This document shows positions 36,766 to 48,632 of a DNA stretch of 64,000 nucleotides, piece by piece (position 1 is the stretch's first letter; every line of letters starts with the position of its first letter). Under the pieces are notes generated by a model that searched no databases, was not told the DNA's origin, and saw only the letters and a program-made list of their open reading frames with translations. The DNA comes from Albifimbria verrucaria (lineage: Eukaryota; Ascomycota; Sordariomycetes; Hypocreales; Stachybotryaceae): contig JAHREC010000049.1 in NCBI GenBank assembly GCA_020081605.1, positions 2,790,001 to 2,854,000 on the forward strand. Reading direction: 5' to 3'. The translations under genes and the position numbers were made by a program.

Positions 36766-37839
36766 ATGCTCGCTCTCACACACCACAGCTCCCACTCCTC
36801 GGGGACTTCACCATGGCCGTCCTCGGCTGCGGTAAGCAGATGCAACTGAACCCTTAGCCAGACTGGCTCTCATGTAAACTCATTCCAGGCACAATGGGCA
36901 TTGCCATTCTCAATGGCATCCTCACTTCTTTGTCCGAGATGCAGGGTCCTAAACCCCTCCAGACTCCTTCGTCCGGCACCTCAACACCTTCAGAGGATCT
37001 TCCTCCTCGCCTGCCGTCTCGCTTCATTGCTTGTGTGCGCTCCCTGAATCCGCCAAGCGCGTCAAGGGCACTCTGTGGGAGCACTCTTCCGTTCTCAAGG
37101 TTGTCCGCAATGAGAACCTTGCCGCTGTCCAACAGGCCGAAGTCGTTCTCCTGACTTGCAAGCCGTGGGTCGTGAAGGAGATCCTTAGTGAGCCTGGAAT
37201 GGCCAAGGCTCTCCACGGAAAGCTCCTCATCAGCATTTGCGCTGGTATCACCGTCGAGCAGATTGAGATCGCCCTCCACGGCGCCGTCTCCTCTAAGGAT
37301 CCTGAGGAGGACGGCAGGTGTCGCATTGTACGCGCCATGTGCAACACAGCCGCTCTCATCCGCGAATCCATGACGGTTATCGGCACAACTGACGTGCCAC
37401 TGCCCATTGCCACGCAGACGCTTGTCACTTGGATTTTCAAGCGAGTTGGTGATGTCGTCTACCTCCCCACCCGCGCCATGAATGCCTCCACGGCTCTGTG
37501 CGGCTCAGGCCCCGCCTTCTATGCGCTCATGATTGAAGCTGCCGTCGAGGGTGCTGTCGCCATGGGTCTGCCCCGTGCGGAAGCCCTGAGAATGGCCACG
37601 CAGACAATGAGGGAACGACTGGTCTCATCCAGCACGGTGAGCACCCTGCCATCCTGAGAGAAAAGAACTGCACCCCTGGTGGATGCACCATTGGCGGCCT
37701 GTTGGTCCTCGAGGAGGGCAGACTCCGAGGCACCATTTCTCGCGCGGTGCGTGAAGCTACTGTGGTGGCAGGCCAGATTGGGGAGGGAGTTCAGAATGTC
37801 AATGGAACCAGGTTCCCAACCCACAACAATTATAATTAG
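36766..37839 (+). CDS. PRO3: Pyrroline-5-carboxylate reductase
   Basis: Last enzyme of proline synthesis: NAD(P)H-dependent reduction of pyrroline-5-carboxylate to proline. The Rossmann motif MAVLGCGTMGIAIL is assembled across intron 36832-36888. A later segment TALCGSGPAFYALMIEAA belongs to the P5CR signature region. Exons are 36766-36831 and 36889-37839. Three one-base losses: G run 36801-36804, C run 37042-37044 and G run 37611-37613. Restored length is 340 codons (339 aa). The start at 36766 gives MLALTHHSSHSSG before DFTMAVLGCG. ATG 36813 is an alternative start that would not need the first correction. Confidence 0.93.
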
Positions 37840-38053
37840 ATGGCGATTTATGGGTTCTGTCCGAGTAACTACATCGCTTGCGCGATCAATGCTCGTTGTA
37901 GATTTCAAGACCATGTACAAAAGCAAGTTTAGACAGATAGATTTACTCATTCAGCGTTGTTAAATTCGTTCGCGTCTTTGAATCCACCCAGGAATTCCTA
38001 TCCGATATACTAATACATTGACTACACAAACCACCTGCGCCGTTCTGCGCCAT

Positions 38054-39625
38054 CTAAGCTTCCTCCACCCTGGGCTTCTTGCTAGCCCCTCCGGTACTGC
38101 ATCATCCAGCTTTCGCTTCCCATTGGAAGCGGACTGTGACTGGCTTCCGGCGTGCTTCTGAGCACGGTCATGTGCAGCGAGAAGTCTTGCATACTCAAGC
38201 TCGACTCCTCCTAGAGTCTCCTGGATCTTGTCAATCCGTTCAGCTTGTTCTATTTGAGACAAGACATCTTTGTTGTGGCGGTAAAGTCGTTGCTTTACAA
38301 TCAGCTGCCAAAGCTTCTCATGATGCTTGTCTTGCTTGGTCGGTGCCGGCACGTCGTCATCTAATGACATGCTGGGTCGCACCGAAGCGGGAGCTGTGAC
38401 ATGAGGTAAATCTCGAGGACGCGCCCAAACTGTCGCGGCGCGATTTTTGCCTTGCGACGTATCGACTCGAGGAGTCTCCGCCGAGAATCAACTGTGGAAT
38501 AGGTCCAGATTTCGGCACCGGGATACTTGTGTCAATCCGCAATGCCTTGAACTCGGGCATTGTCTGAAGGAACGCGAGGTCGCAAGCGTCTCGCAAATCA
38601 TCGAAGGCCTCGTTGGGATCTTCGACTGTGAACTCTACCGTTTGAGGGTGCTTGTGGTAATGGGAGAATATGGTATTGTACAGTAAGGCACCGTTGCCCT
38701 TGCCTTGGAAAGGTGGCAGAATAATGAACTGGGACAGGCGGGTTCTGCAAGGCAAATCAGCCAGATCAAAATCGCCCTGGGGTAACTCCCAATCATCACG
38801 AGGAGAGGGTGGTGGTGTGGTTGGCTGAAAGTGATAGAACCGGTAGACAGTCGAGTAGCCCACAAAGGTATATGAGGACTTGGTAGAGTCGTCGGGGATG
38901 TTTGTCGTCGGTAGAGGAAGAAGACGGTCCAACGGTCTGCATCCGTGAAATCAAACTCTGAGGGGTCCGACTCAGAATTCTGTCCAATATAGGATCCGCC
39001 TTCAATGAACAGTGGCACGAGGAACTGAACACGGCTGTTGAGCTGCTGAACGGCTGGGTCTACCAAGCTTCCTCGCCATATCTCATACGTCCCATCAGCG
39101 CCCTCAACAGTCGAATGTAGGACTCCGGGGTTCCAGTCGTCAGCAAGTTGCTTCGAACTATTCTCAAAATCGGCATCTGACGTGAACGCGACTAAAAATT
39201 AATTAGCAAATGAGGTTACCAGTAATTGCGCTCTGATGCGCGCGCGCGCAACTTACTTTTAGGCAGATGGCCGCCCTCTTCCAAAACCTCGCGGATATTG
39301 GTGGGTTCGTTTCCGTCGAGAGCTTTGTACTTCTGGCTGTAGGTTGTCTTCAGATGCGGTCGCATATCATTCGCGCGATAGCGCAGGCTAATCTTGAGGT
39401 TCTTGTAACCGAAAATCTTCTCATCGTCGCCGAAGATAGGATAGGTGAACTTGGGGTGAAAGGAGCCGATGGATTTCAGGCCGGATTTCGAAGGAGAAAC
39501 AAGGCTAATGGTGAGCGCATCGTTCGAATTGGCAAGCCCTGTTCACCAAGTTAGCACAAGCGGTGCAAAAGAAGCCGTTGTCGTGGATGAAACTTACAGT
39601 CCTCCATATTCGCCGTTGAAGCCAT
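38054..39625 (-). CDS. HAT1: HAT1, histone acetyltransferase type B catalytic subunit
   Basis: Type B acetyltransferase that modifies newly made histone H4 (K5/K12) before chromatin deposition, with HAT2. Exons: 39598-39625, 39257-39538 and 38054-39191. Introns are 59 and 65 bp. The N-terminal HAT1 domain reads FHPKFTYPIFGDDEKIFGY. The acetyl-CoA loop QFIILPPFQGKGNG is present, as is VEFTVEDPNEAFDDLRD. Then come the KIAPRQFGRVLEIYLMSQLP helix and a C-terminal helical, Lys-rich tail ending KKPRVEEA. Four one-base losses fall in exon 3, near 38915, 38490, 38392 and the C run 38086-38089. With them the reading frame gives 484 codons (483 aa). Without them the KIAPRQF segment is lost from any single frame. 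Divergent from the LMBR1 gene. Confidence 0.94.
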
Positions 39626-40339
39626 GGCGATGGGCTGCTTCGGAACTTGCTTGATACTTTGGGTTTGTTAGAAGGAATATTAAGAATCTGACGCGGCTCC
39701 TAGATGTACTGTCTGTTGCAAATGGTGACTATTCCAGTTACAACAGTAAGAACGACGTGTCGCGGGCTGATGGCGAAAGTAGTTTCAGGATGCCTTGAGG
39801 TGCAGCACATCTGACAAACGCGCTCCAACCAGAACTCTTGCGCGTTCGCAAGGTGCTTTACGCGACTTTGCTGGTGGGGTCCTTTATTCTTTGTGCCTGA
39901 TATTTAAGGCGGCCTCAAGCTGTTGCTAGGCAGATGGTAGGCCAAAAGAGCACGCTGTAAATAACATCTCGCAATTTAAAATGGGCACTAACGAAAAGAA
40001 AATTCAATGCTCATCTATCTAATGTATGATGCATAATAATATTTACCAGAATTTATGAAATTTCTACAGCAATTGGTTATTGACCACTTTCAATAACAAG
40101 CCATTGCTCCTTTGCGGTTGGTATCCTCTGCTTGGCGGGATGATGTAATGAACCCTTGACTGAACCGGGCTGGTCAGTGCTCAACGTCGAAAAGCGTCGT
40201 AAGGCGGCGCAAAGTTGACCTCCGATTGCAACAACCCCCATACCACTTCTCTTTCGACGCCCTGGTTGATTCATCGACTTCACTCCTTCAGTCCTGCGCA
40301 ACCGGGCGGTTGAATGGCTCTCATTCTCCCGTTACCAAA
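39626..40339. promoter_or_regulatory. Divergent intergenic region, HAT1 / LMBR1-family gene
   Basis: About 714 bases. AT-rich patch around 39970-40080. No gene content recognised. Confidence 0.4.
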
Positions 40340-42493
40340 ATGTTCCACATCGCAAGCACCGCGTCGCCCGTGGGCCCGATAATCTTCTCCGTCTTTGCGC
40401 TGCTCATCATCTCACTCATCGTTCTCCTGATCCTGCGATACTATCTGCCTTTGCGAACAACGCCGGGCTTCTACCTCCTTCCCATATTCTTCGCGCTATG
40501 GCTGCCCTCAATCCTCGTACTCCTGGTGCCTATAGATCTCGCATCCACCGCGAGAACAGATGACGAAGCTACTCGGGGCGTGTGGCTTCCGCAGCGGCTG
40601 ATTCTTGTTGCATGGAGAATTATATACTGGCTGACGTTTGCGCTCACTTGGTAAGGACACTGCTGTTGGCATGATCGTATGTCTTCTAACACCATGGTCA
40701 GGTTTATCCTCCCTATCCTAGCCGAGTACTCCGATGCCGGTTACCGCGAACCCAAAGACAAACTCCTCTACTCTCTTCGCGAGAACGCCCAGTTTCACGC
40801 AATCATACTCGGCGTTAGTGCGGTCGGCTTCATCTACGTCTTCATCACCCATGGTATCACCCCACATCTCTCAAGGCCCCTATCATGGCTTTGGCGTACT
40901 GTTGGGGTTTAGTATTGGCGATATACCTCATGGGACATGGCTTGGTGTCGATACCTCGGCAGCTGATACGCAACGCTAGTCTCAGCTGGAGACTGCGCCG
41001 TCTTCAGAAGAAGGCGCCTGCCATATACGAGCGCATGGAAGACTCGCTCACGAGCCTGGAGGAGGTCGAGATTCAGGTGGCCGAGCTCAGCCGGCGCAAA
41101 GTGGGTAGCGCAATGGACTTCCAGGATTGGATAGAGGAATTACAAGAGATTGCGAACCTATCCGAACAACGACCTCGGATTGCGGTTGGAGGAACAGACG
41201 CTGGTGGTCGCATCATACCAACCGTCATCACCGAAAAGTTCCTTGCCGATCTTACAAGACGACTTATCCGAGCACGACACACGAGATCCCGATATGTCGA
41301 TGAGTGGAATAGACTAGTGCGAGAAGCATCAAGGACCCAAACGATTCTGGACTCTGCTGCCTCTAAAAGCTTGATTTCGGGGATGCAGCTCCCCAATCGG
41401 GATTCTGGGAGCGAACCAAGATGCTCACACCATACACCCGTTATCTTCTCTTTTACCAAATCGCACCGTACGCGCAAGTCGGCTTGGGCATATTCCTCGG
41501 CCTGGCTTCAGTTTGCATCGTGTGGTCGGAGATGGTCAAGTTTATCTTCCCCAAACTCTCTGTTATTCGAGTCAGTGTGATCCATCATTGGGTCGGCGAG
41601 AAAGCACAAGTGGGATTCGCCGGACAGACCATATCGGCATTCTGGCTGTGTTACATGTGCGCCGCCGCTTTGATATCAATGACGGAAGTCAAAGTTTGGC
41701 GTGGCCGTGCGCTGGTCAAGCGCAACACTGCTCATGAGTCGGCCTTTTGGTACGCAATGCAAGTGGCTAAGCTCAGTGTTCCTCTTTCTTATAACTTCAT
41801 GACCCTTCTGTCGCATCAGGTCTATCAGAAGTCTGTCTTTTACCAGTTTCTGGGAAGACAGATCGACCTGACGGGACTGAGTAGGTGGTTTGACGATCTG
41901 TTTCCGATTCTGGTGTTGTTCCCCGTCCTCGCTACCCTCTTTGGTGTTTATGGCAAAGTCAGGCGGCTGTTCGTCGGCTGGGATGTCATGGACGACGAAG
42001 AAGAAAACCCCACTGGCTATGGAACGGGCTCTTGGCGTGAAGGCCGCGACTTGATTGAGAGAGAGCTGGGCGGCAACTCGATTCTGAGGCACCGAGAGGA
42101 AGTAATTGGCAGACTATCGGGATCAGGGAATCTGAATGGCCGAGCAGCTCCTGTGCTTACTGTTCCGTCAGCACGGGGCTCTGCCGCTTCGCCCGCTCGA
42201 TCCCCGTCCGAGCATCAGCCAGTACCCGCCGCGCCGGGCAGTCATCACGGGCACCCTTGCTTGACGAACCGGAGGATGAAAACCTCTTCTCCATTATCGG
42301 CCACCGCATGAAGAATACGATAGACACGCTCGAAACACCTAAGTGGATGCAGGATCTGGGACAGGGTATCAAGAAGCCCAAGTGGATGACGGGCGACAAT
42401 GACGGGCAGGAAGGCTCGGGCAGCGGCTCCAGCAGCAACGGCACTGACTTCAGGCGCTGGTTTGGCGGAGGAGACGGCCAGATCCGCCTATAA
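40340..42493 (+). CDS. LMBR1-family polytopic membrane protein
   Basis: Multi-pass membrane protein of the LMBR1 (limb region 1/LMBD2-like) family. Its molecular function in fungi is not established. Exons are 40340-40650 and 40702-42493. Membrane segments visible: PIIFSVFALLIISLIVLLIL, FYLLPIFFALWLPSILVLL, AWRIIYWLTFALTW, IILGVSAVGFIYVFI, ALAYCWGLVLAIYLMGHGL, IFLGLASVCIVW, ISAFWLCYMCAAALI and ILVLFPVLATLFGVYG. A cytosolic coiled-coil-like stretch (RMEDSLTSLEEVEIQVAEL) sits between the fifth and sixth. The C-terminal tail is Ser/Gly-rich. Three one-base losses: C run 40860-40863, A run 41365-41368, and the G run near 42236. Restored length is 702 codons (701 aa), usual for the family. The chosen start (MFHIASTASPVG) places the first membrane segment right at the N-terminus. 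Confidence 0.88.
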
Positions 42494-43025
42494 AGAGGCG
42501 GAACACGCACCAGCCCGCTCTTGCTGGCCACACCACATGTTGTTTCTTGAATAGCGGCGCAGGCGGAAATCAGGGCATACCTTATCATGCATTATTATGG
42601 CGTTTTGGAAGGCCTACACAGCGGAGTCTTTGTGCTTCTCAATTTATCTCTTTTCACAACAGTATGCGAGAGTATTGATGCTCAGCTCGAACTTATGGAA
42701 GCCACGGTCTAAAGCTTTTACGAAGTTCTGTGAGCATGCTCGATAGATGGATGATGCATGTATGAAGTAACCAGATATTTATATAGATAATGTTTATTTA
42801 GTCAACGCCGTTGAGCCTGATAGCAATGTTCATGTGCGTAGGTTTGCGTTTCCCATAATCGTAAGTCGTAAGTCGTTGTCGTTGTCTGCGTTGGTTCCCT
42901 GGCGTGTACACACAATCTCCCATAATAAAGTCGACTCTTGGACATAACCAAGGCCAGACCTGTACATCAAACACTAACTCTTCCAAGCGCGAAAAGCAGA
43001 CGGTAGATAGCCATATCATCAGATA
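42494..43025. terminator. Convergent 3' intergenic region, LMBR1-family / CorA-like
   Basis: About 530 bases between two convergent stop codons, so it should hold both polyadenylation regions. AT-rich around 42770-42800. No gene seen. Confidence 0.4.
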
Positions 43026-44958
43026 TCAATCACTGCCTGATAGGGAGGTTACCGTGTTCCACGTGTTAGCCTTGCTCATTGTGCGCTTGCGGAGATGGAA
43101 CATGATGTCCTTTTCCATCTCGTCGATGTTCTTCTCCAGGTCGGCGTCATCGCGCGCGTGCTGCGCCTCGCGGCGACGGTCGAACCACATCCACGCGGCA
43201 AGGATGAGGACCGTGATCGGTACTGTGACGGCGAAGTAGATCCACAGCTCTGTAGAGACGATGACGCTGGCGCCTTTGGCAAGAGTTAGTATAACTCAGA
43301 GCTACCTATGTAATGCTATTTCATAGCAGGAGAGAGGGTGTAGGGGCAAGGGACTTAACATACCCTCCTCGAAGTTGAAAAACGACATGCCAAAGACAGA
43401 GGCAAAGAATGAGCCAGGCAGAAACAAAGCGCCCATGAGAGACAGCGTCTTCATCGCAGTGCTGTCTCGCTTGCTCGCATTGGCAATACGGCGCTGTTCT
43501 CCGGCGATTTTCAAGTTTAGCTTGGCTTCGCGCTGTGACATGATGTTGTAAAGCTGCATCACGAACATCCTCTGTTAGCCAAAATCGGTGCGCAGAGCTA
43601 TATGCCATCGCAATTGGGACGAACTCACTGCTTCTCGTTGGACCTTGAGTCGTTCAAGGGTGGTATGGATGTAATTCTCCAGTCCTGTCAACTTCACTTT
43701 ATAAAAGTCAATGCGCGCGAGCATGCTTCTGTGTAGCTGATCAATCGTCTTGCGCTCCTCTTTCTCGGCATCGGTGGCATTATCAGCGTCTACCTCCGCA
43801 TTCGTTTTTCGCACACTCAACCATTTGAATCGAAAGTTCTCCATGGCCTTCTCCATCTCTTTCGCCAGAGCCATATAGGCCTGTGGCCGCTTCCACATAA
43901 CATGGCTGTGGCACTCAACCAGGTCACGGTTGAGGCCGTCAACTTCTAGCAGGCCGTCTTGAAAATACTGCTCGCGCTCCTCGACCTCGTTGCGCAAGCT
44001 CACGGCGTTTTCTAGGCGGCGCAGCCAGTCTCGTGCGTCACGTTGTTTCTGGTCGTTGACGGGCGACAAGTCATACGACAACATGATAACGGGTAATAGC
44101 ATAGGGTGGCCGACCTGCGCGGTGCAGGCCTTAGTGTGCGCAAGTGCCTGGACCACATCGGAGCTCGAGGTTCCCTTGAGGAAGCCCGTCGTGATGCCAG
44201 TGCGAAAGCAATGGGAGAACATGGATTCCCAGCCGCGAGTCTTGCCCTTCTTACGGACATCTGATTTGCGGTGAACGATTTCTGAAGAGCACAATGAGCA
44301 GAAGGCACTAAAGATGCTGACAGTGACAGCACTAAGGGTAGCATACGTAGATGAGGGTTTTCGTCGTCTTGGTCGTAGGCACACCAGAAGAACGGGCCGA
44401 CAACTGCACTCGTCTCAATGGCTCTAAACGGCAGCTTCATGACTCTGACCATGTTTTCATATGAGTCCTTGGGTAGTGAGATGACCTTGGGCATGAAGGT
44501 ATCCTTGTCCTTTGCATTCTTCTGCACGCTAGATGGCATAGAATGTCAGTGGATCTATGACCAGAGATGTTCTTCAGGGAAAGACATACATAAGGCGAAG
44601 ACCGCTGAGCAACTTGGTACCGGGTTGCATGTCGCTAGGCGGCTCAAAAGCACCCTACTCAAGTCAACATTTCAATTGTCCAAACAACGTTGGATCATAA
44701 GAAGAAGCGTATAGGTTGTACATACGCGCCGGTGCAGGAAGTTGTCGAATTCATCTGGGGTGAGAGGATGCTCCTCACATGAGTTGTACAATGGATTCTA
44801 GCAGCAATGGCATATTAGCCTAGGCTACCAGCGCAGCGAGCCGTTGCTAGCACCGGCAAAGGTTTTCATACCGAGTAGTTGAAAATCTCAAGATATGTCG
44901 TCGCCTCATCGACGGTGCGACACTCTTGGACGAAATGCTTGAACATATAGTCGTCCAT
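43026..44958 (-). CDS. CorA-like two-transmembrane membrane protein with a GMS variant motif
   Basis: Seven exons with clean GT-AG junctions: 44872-44958, 44726-44797, 44590-44654, 44347-44528, 43629-44281, 43364-43571 and 43026-43273. They sum to exactly 505 codons (504 aa) with no frame correction. A long N-terminal helical domain (MDDYMFKHFVQECRTVDEA, PFRAIETSAVVGPFFW, ENAVSLRNEVEEREQYF) precedes a coiled-coil-rich stretch and two C-terminal membrane segments (LSLMGALFLPGSFFASVFGM and IYFAVTVPITVLILAAWMWF). The loop entry FGMSFFNF sits where CorA Mg2+ channels have the GMN signature, so Ser replaces the conserved Asn. The fold resembles MIT/CorA-like fungal proteins. Transport of Mg2+ is not assured. 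The C-terminal tail is charged and cytosolic. Confidence 0.82.
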
Positions 44959-46334
44959 GGTGGGCGGCTATGCTGTTGTCGACCCACGACGATGAAGACA
45001 CCAATTGACCCGTGCCGTTTCGCAAAACACAGCTCGATCTCGAGTCGCTAGAGTCCCGTCGCAAGGTAAGGATCAAAAACCCGATTGCTCATCCAGTGCA
45101 AAATTCGTGCAGGAGAAGATGTTTGGTCGTCGGTCATGTCAGCAGTGCATGCAGGCTCTCTTTTGCATCGCATGCATTTTCCCAGCCTCCGCCGATTTGC
45201 GAGCATCCTATTCGACAAACCAGCAACGCTGGGAACCTTGCATTTTTCGTTTCTTTCTTTCGCTACCATGGGTTTTATCATGTTGGTCGACTTTGTTGTA
45301 GACAAGACGAATTGAATTATTTAATTGGCCATGTTTTATAGTATAGACAATCCGTAGAGAGAAATTGTGATTGTATTGTGCAATGGGAGGACAAAAGTTC
45401 CGACCTGGCGGTTTCCATCAGGATACGGTGACCCATTGAAAATAAAAATGAAAATAGAAAAAAATATTGGAAAACACCAATGATTTCCTTAATATATTCC
45501 CTTGTTATTATGAATCTCTTACATTTTTGGTCGTTTATGTTTTAAATATTTTCTTGGTTATCAGTTGAGATAGGTAAGGTAGCTTTGCCTGGTAGGTGGA
45601 ATTTTATTTCTCTCCTCCCACTATACAGAGTAACAGACTCCCACTCACCACCCCCATTTTCCACGCCCCTACACCAAAGTCAGCCAAAGCCAGCCAGAAC
45701 TCCCCTCCCTCCCTCATTAGCACGGGTTCTTATGCGGAGACGTGATCTGCGTTCTTGTCCCGCATATGGGGGCCGGGCAACGCGATCTGAACCGATCTTT
45801 CAGACTAGGTCGGTCACTGCCTATTGGTGTCCCAGCAGATGAGTGAGCACCTAAATCACGACACCACCACCATGATTTGCAATGCCTTGCGGGAATACAC
45901 CTACAACAGGAAAGATCCCAGGTCAATCAATCTTCTTGTTTTCAGCACTACTCAAGACACTCGAAACAATTCGCAGCACACCTCTTCTCGCGATGCGGCA
46001 TCTGCTCGGCGCTTTTGAGAATCGTAGTTTATATAGGTGTTTCGTGATCTTGCTACCTTGGTAAACATGCTACGTCGTGGCCCATGCCAACCCGAGGATG
46101 TGTCCGTTTTCCAATGTCCCTTTGGACAAGTTTCAAACCCCGTACACCATCACCAACATACCTACATACCTATGCTGTAGGTAGCTTCCGGTAACAAGCC
46201 TTATTTTTCTCTGCCGTCAATGCATATGTCACGTCCGCTCATCAACATCAGCCTCCTTCTCTTTCCCTGCCTTCATCCACTCATACACGCTTGCAGTCAC
46301 GTCTCAGCATCGTGTTGCATTCGTCCAATCCTTA
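44959..46334. other. Gene-free region upstream of the CorA-like gene and downstream of PKA
   Basis: About 1.4 kb. AT-rich block at 45420-45560 with A-rich runs. C/T-rich patch at 45640-45720. Open frames present are short and featureless. Confidence 0.45.
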
Positions 46335-48380
46335 TCAAAACTCCGTGAACAAATGGCCAAATCTGCAAACTCATATCAGAATCATTCATTATACCATGGA
46401 CACGACAACGATGCCGTGCAATGGCAAAAGCGGGGAAGACTTACTCATCGGGTCCGCCAGAACCTCCGTATTTCTCGGGGTCCTCCGGGTACCTGTCGAA
46501 CTGGCTCGCGTCTCCCGCGCCTGCCTTGACGGGTGGTGTATACGGAGCGTCAATGTCTTTCCGCGCCAATCTGTCCCATGTCACTTCGGCAAACCAGGCG
46601 TGGTTCTTGACGTCTTGCGAACCACCGAACAGGTTGCCCAGTCGCTTGGTCAGATCGGCAGTGATGAGTCGCTGCAGCAGGTCTTGCGCATCCGGGTTGA
46701 TGTACGCCGGGTACTTGACCTTGCCCTTGAGAATGTTTTCGTAGATCTTCATGGGCGACCCGCTATCCCAGAAGGGCGTGTATCCGCAGAGCATTTCATA
46801 TATCAAGATTCCAAGAGACCACCTACGGGGACAATGGTTAGCTAGGCCCAACACGAAATCGCCCAACTCAACATTCTGCGCTCAACGACGATTGGCAACA
46901 CCTACCAGTCTACTGATTTGTTGTATCCCTTATTGGAAACGACCTCGGGTGCGAGATAATCGGGAGTACCGCACAGAGTCCAGGTCTTGTCGGGCACGCG
47001 CTTTGCGAAGCCAAAGTCGGTGATCTTGAGGTGACCGTGTCGATCCAGCAACAGGTTCTCGGGCTTAAGATCTCGGTAGATGATGTTCTTGGAGTGCAGG
47101 TACTCCAACGCCAGCGTGACTTCGGCTGCGTAGAACTTGGCGACTGGATTGGGGAAGCGCTAGACAGGGCGATTTAGCATGTGCAATTGAGCAAGACACC
47201 GAGGCCGTGAGTCTCAGAAACGTGGTGCGATCAAGTCTCGCCATTGGAAAGTAAGACTTACCCCAGACTTTCTTAGCAGCGAGAAGAGCTCACCACCCTC
47301 GACAAAGTCCATGACCATGTAGAGATTCTTCCAATCCTGGAAAGTGCCCCAAAGAGTGATGAGGAAAGGGTGCTTGACGTCGCTCAGCATGCGGCGCTCG
47401 TCGTTGGTATGCTCGACCTGCTTCATCTTGACGACCTGGGCCTTCTTCAGCACCTTCACAGCGTAGAAACGCTGGTTGTGCTTGGACTGGACCAAGTGAA
47501 CACGGCCAAAGCTGCCGGTGCCGAGGGTCCGTTGGATCTCGAAGTCGGTCAGGAGTACTTGCCCTTGGTGACGCGGGGCTGCGAAGGCTGAGGAACGGAC
47601 TGATGCATGTGTTGCTGCTGCGACTGCTGGTGATGCAGCTGCTGCTGCTCCTGGTGAGGGGCGTGGTGCTGCATGGTCGGGGTCAGGACGGCGGTTGGCG
47701 TCAAAGGCGGCGGCGGGTGAGCTTGGTGTTGCTGCTGCTGTAGACGGGAGGGATCGGTGCCGGGACTGGCGCTGGGCGGCGGGGTGACGTGAGTGCTTAG
47801 CGTGGCAGGGTACGGCGAGGAGGAGTAGGAGTGGCCGGCGCCGTCATGCTGGTGCGGATGGTGCTGCTGAGGAGGGTTGATGAGGCTGTTGATGCTAGGG
47901 AGATTCTGGGGTCGTGGGCGGCCGAGGGGAGGTCGCGTGGGAATGGGGGAGGTGGTGGCGGAAGTGGAAGGATGAGGATGAGGAGGGGGTTGGGCGGCGG
48001 CGGCGTAGACGGGGTTCATCTGCTGTCGCTGTTGCACGGCGTCGGCAGCCGTCGAGCCTTGGGAGGGAGGGTGGTCGTTGTGGTGGTGGTCGTGCTGCTG
48101 CTGCTGCTGCTGCTGCTGTTGGGTGCTACTGGCGGTGGCAGTGGCAGCAGGAAGAGACGACGACAGCTGCTGTTGCTGGCCAGGTCCGGGCCTAAGCTGG
48201 GGGTCACCACGCTGGAGGTGGCCGACGGGGTACCGGCTGGGACTGGGACTGGGACTGGGACTGGAACTGCTTCGATGTAGGCGTCACGGGGCTGGTAGGA
48301 TTCGAGCCGGATGGGTCAGAGGTACCCTCGCGCGTCCGCTTCTTCTTAAGGAAACCAAGCGATGGCAGATGCGTAGGCAT
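46335..48380 (-). CDS. cAMP-dependent protein kinase catalytic subunit with long Gln/Pro-rich N-terminus
   Basis: AGC-family Ser/Thr kinase, catalytic subunit of PKA, released by cAMP from its regulatory subunit. Exons: 47262-48380, 46906-47159, 46445-46822 and a 28-nt last exon 46335-46362. The N-terminal 280 residues are low complexity: polyQ from a CAG run, Pro/His/Gln-rich, with QSQSQSQS. The kinase domain follows with GTGSFGRV (P-loop), [17 protein letters not shown] (catalytic loop), [20 protein letters not shown] (activation loop with the Thr phosphosite) and [14 protein letters not shown]. The terminal exon supplies EFGHLFTEF, the conserved C-terminal FxxF motif that docks on the kinase core. 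Three one-base losses: C runs at 48227-48230, 48199-48203 and 47552. Total restored length is 594 codons (593 aa). Confidence 0.95.
48095..48118. repeat. CTG/CAG repeat encoding polyglutamine in PKA
   Basis: Eight CTG units on the + strand. On the coding strand they read CAG and form the polyglutamine run in the N-terminal extension of the PKA catalytic subunit. Confidence 0.9.
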
Positions 48381-48598
48381 AGAGACTGCTGCGCGTGGGA
48401 AGGGAAGAAAAAAAAGGAAGAGAAGAAGGAAGAATAGAGGACTAATTTCGGGGAGACGTAAAAAGGAAAAAAAGGGCAGAAGGCTCAAGCGAAAGAGCTC
48501 CAGTCGATCAATCAAATTGGAAGAGGACGAGGGCCAAGCTGCACACTTGGGGCCGGGGAGGGGTGGTATGAAGGCGTGGAGGAGCAGTAGAAGGTGGA

Positions 48599-48632
48599 GG
48601 TGGTGGTGGTGGTGGTGGTGGTGGTGGTGGTG
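48599..48632. repeat. GGT trinucleotide microsatellite in the PKA upstream region
   Basis: About eleven GGT units (ACC on the PKA coding strand), about 220 bases upstream of the PKA start codon. Confidence 0.9.
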
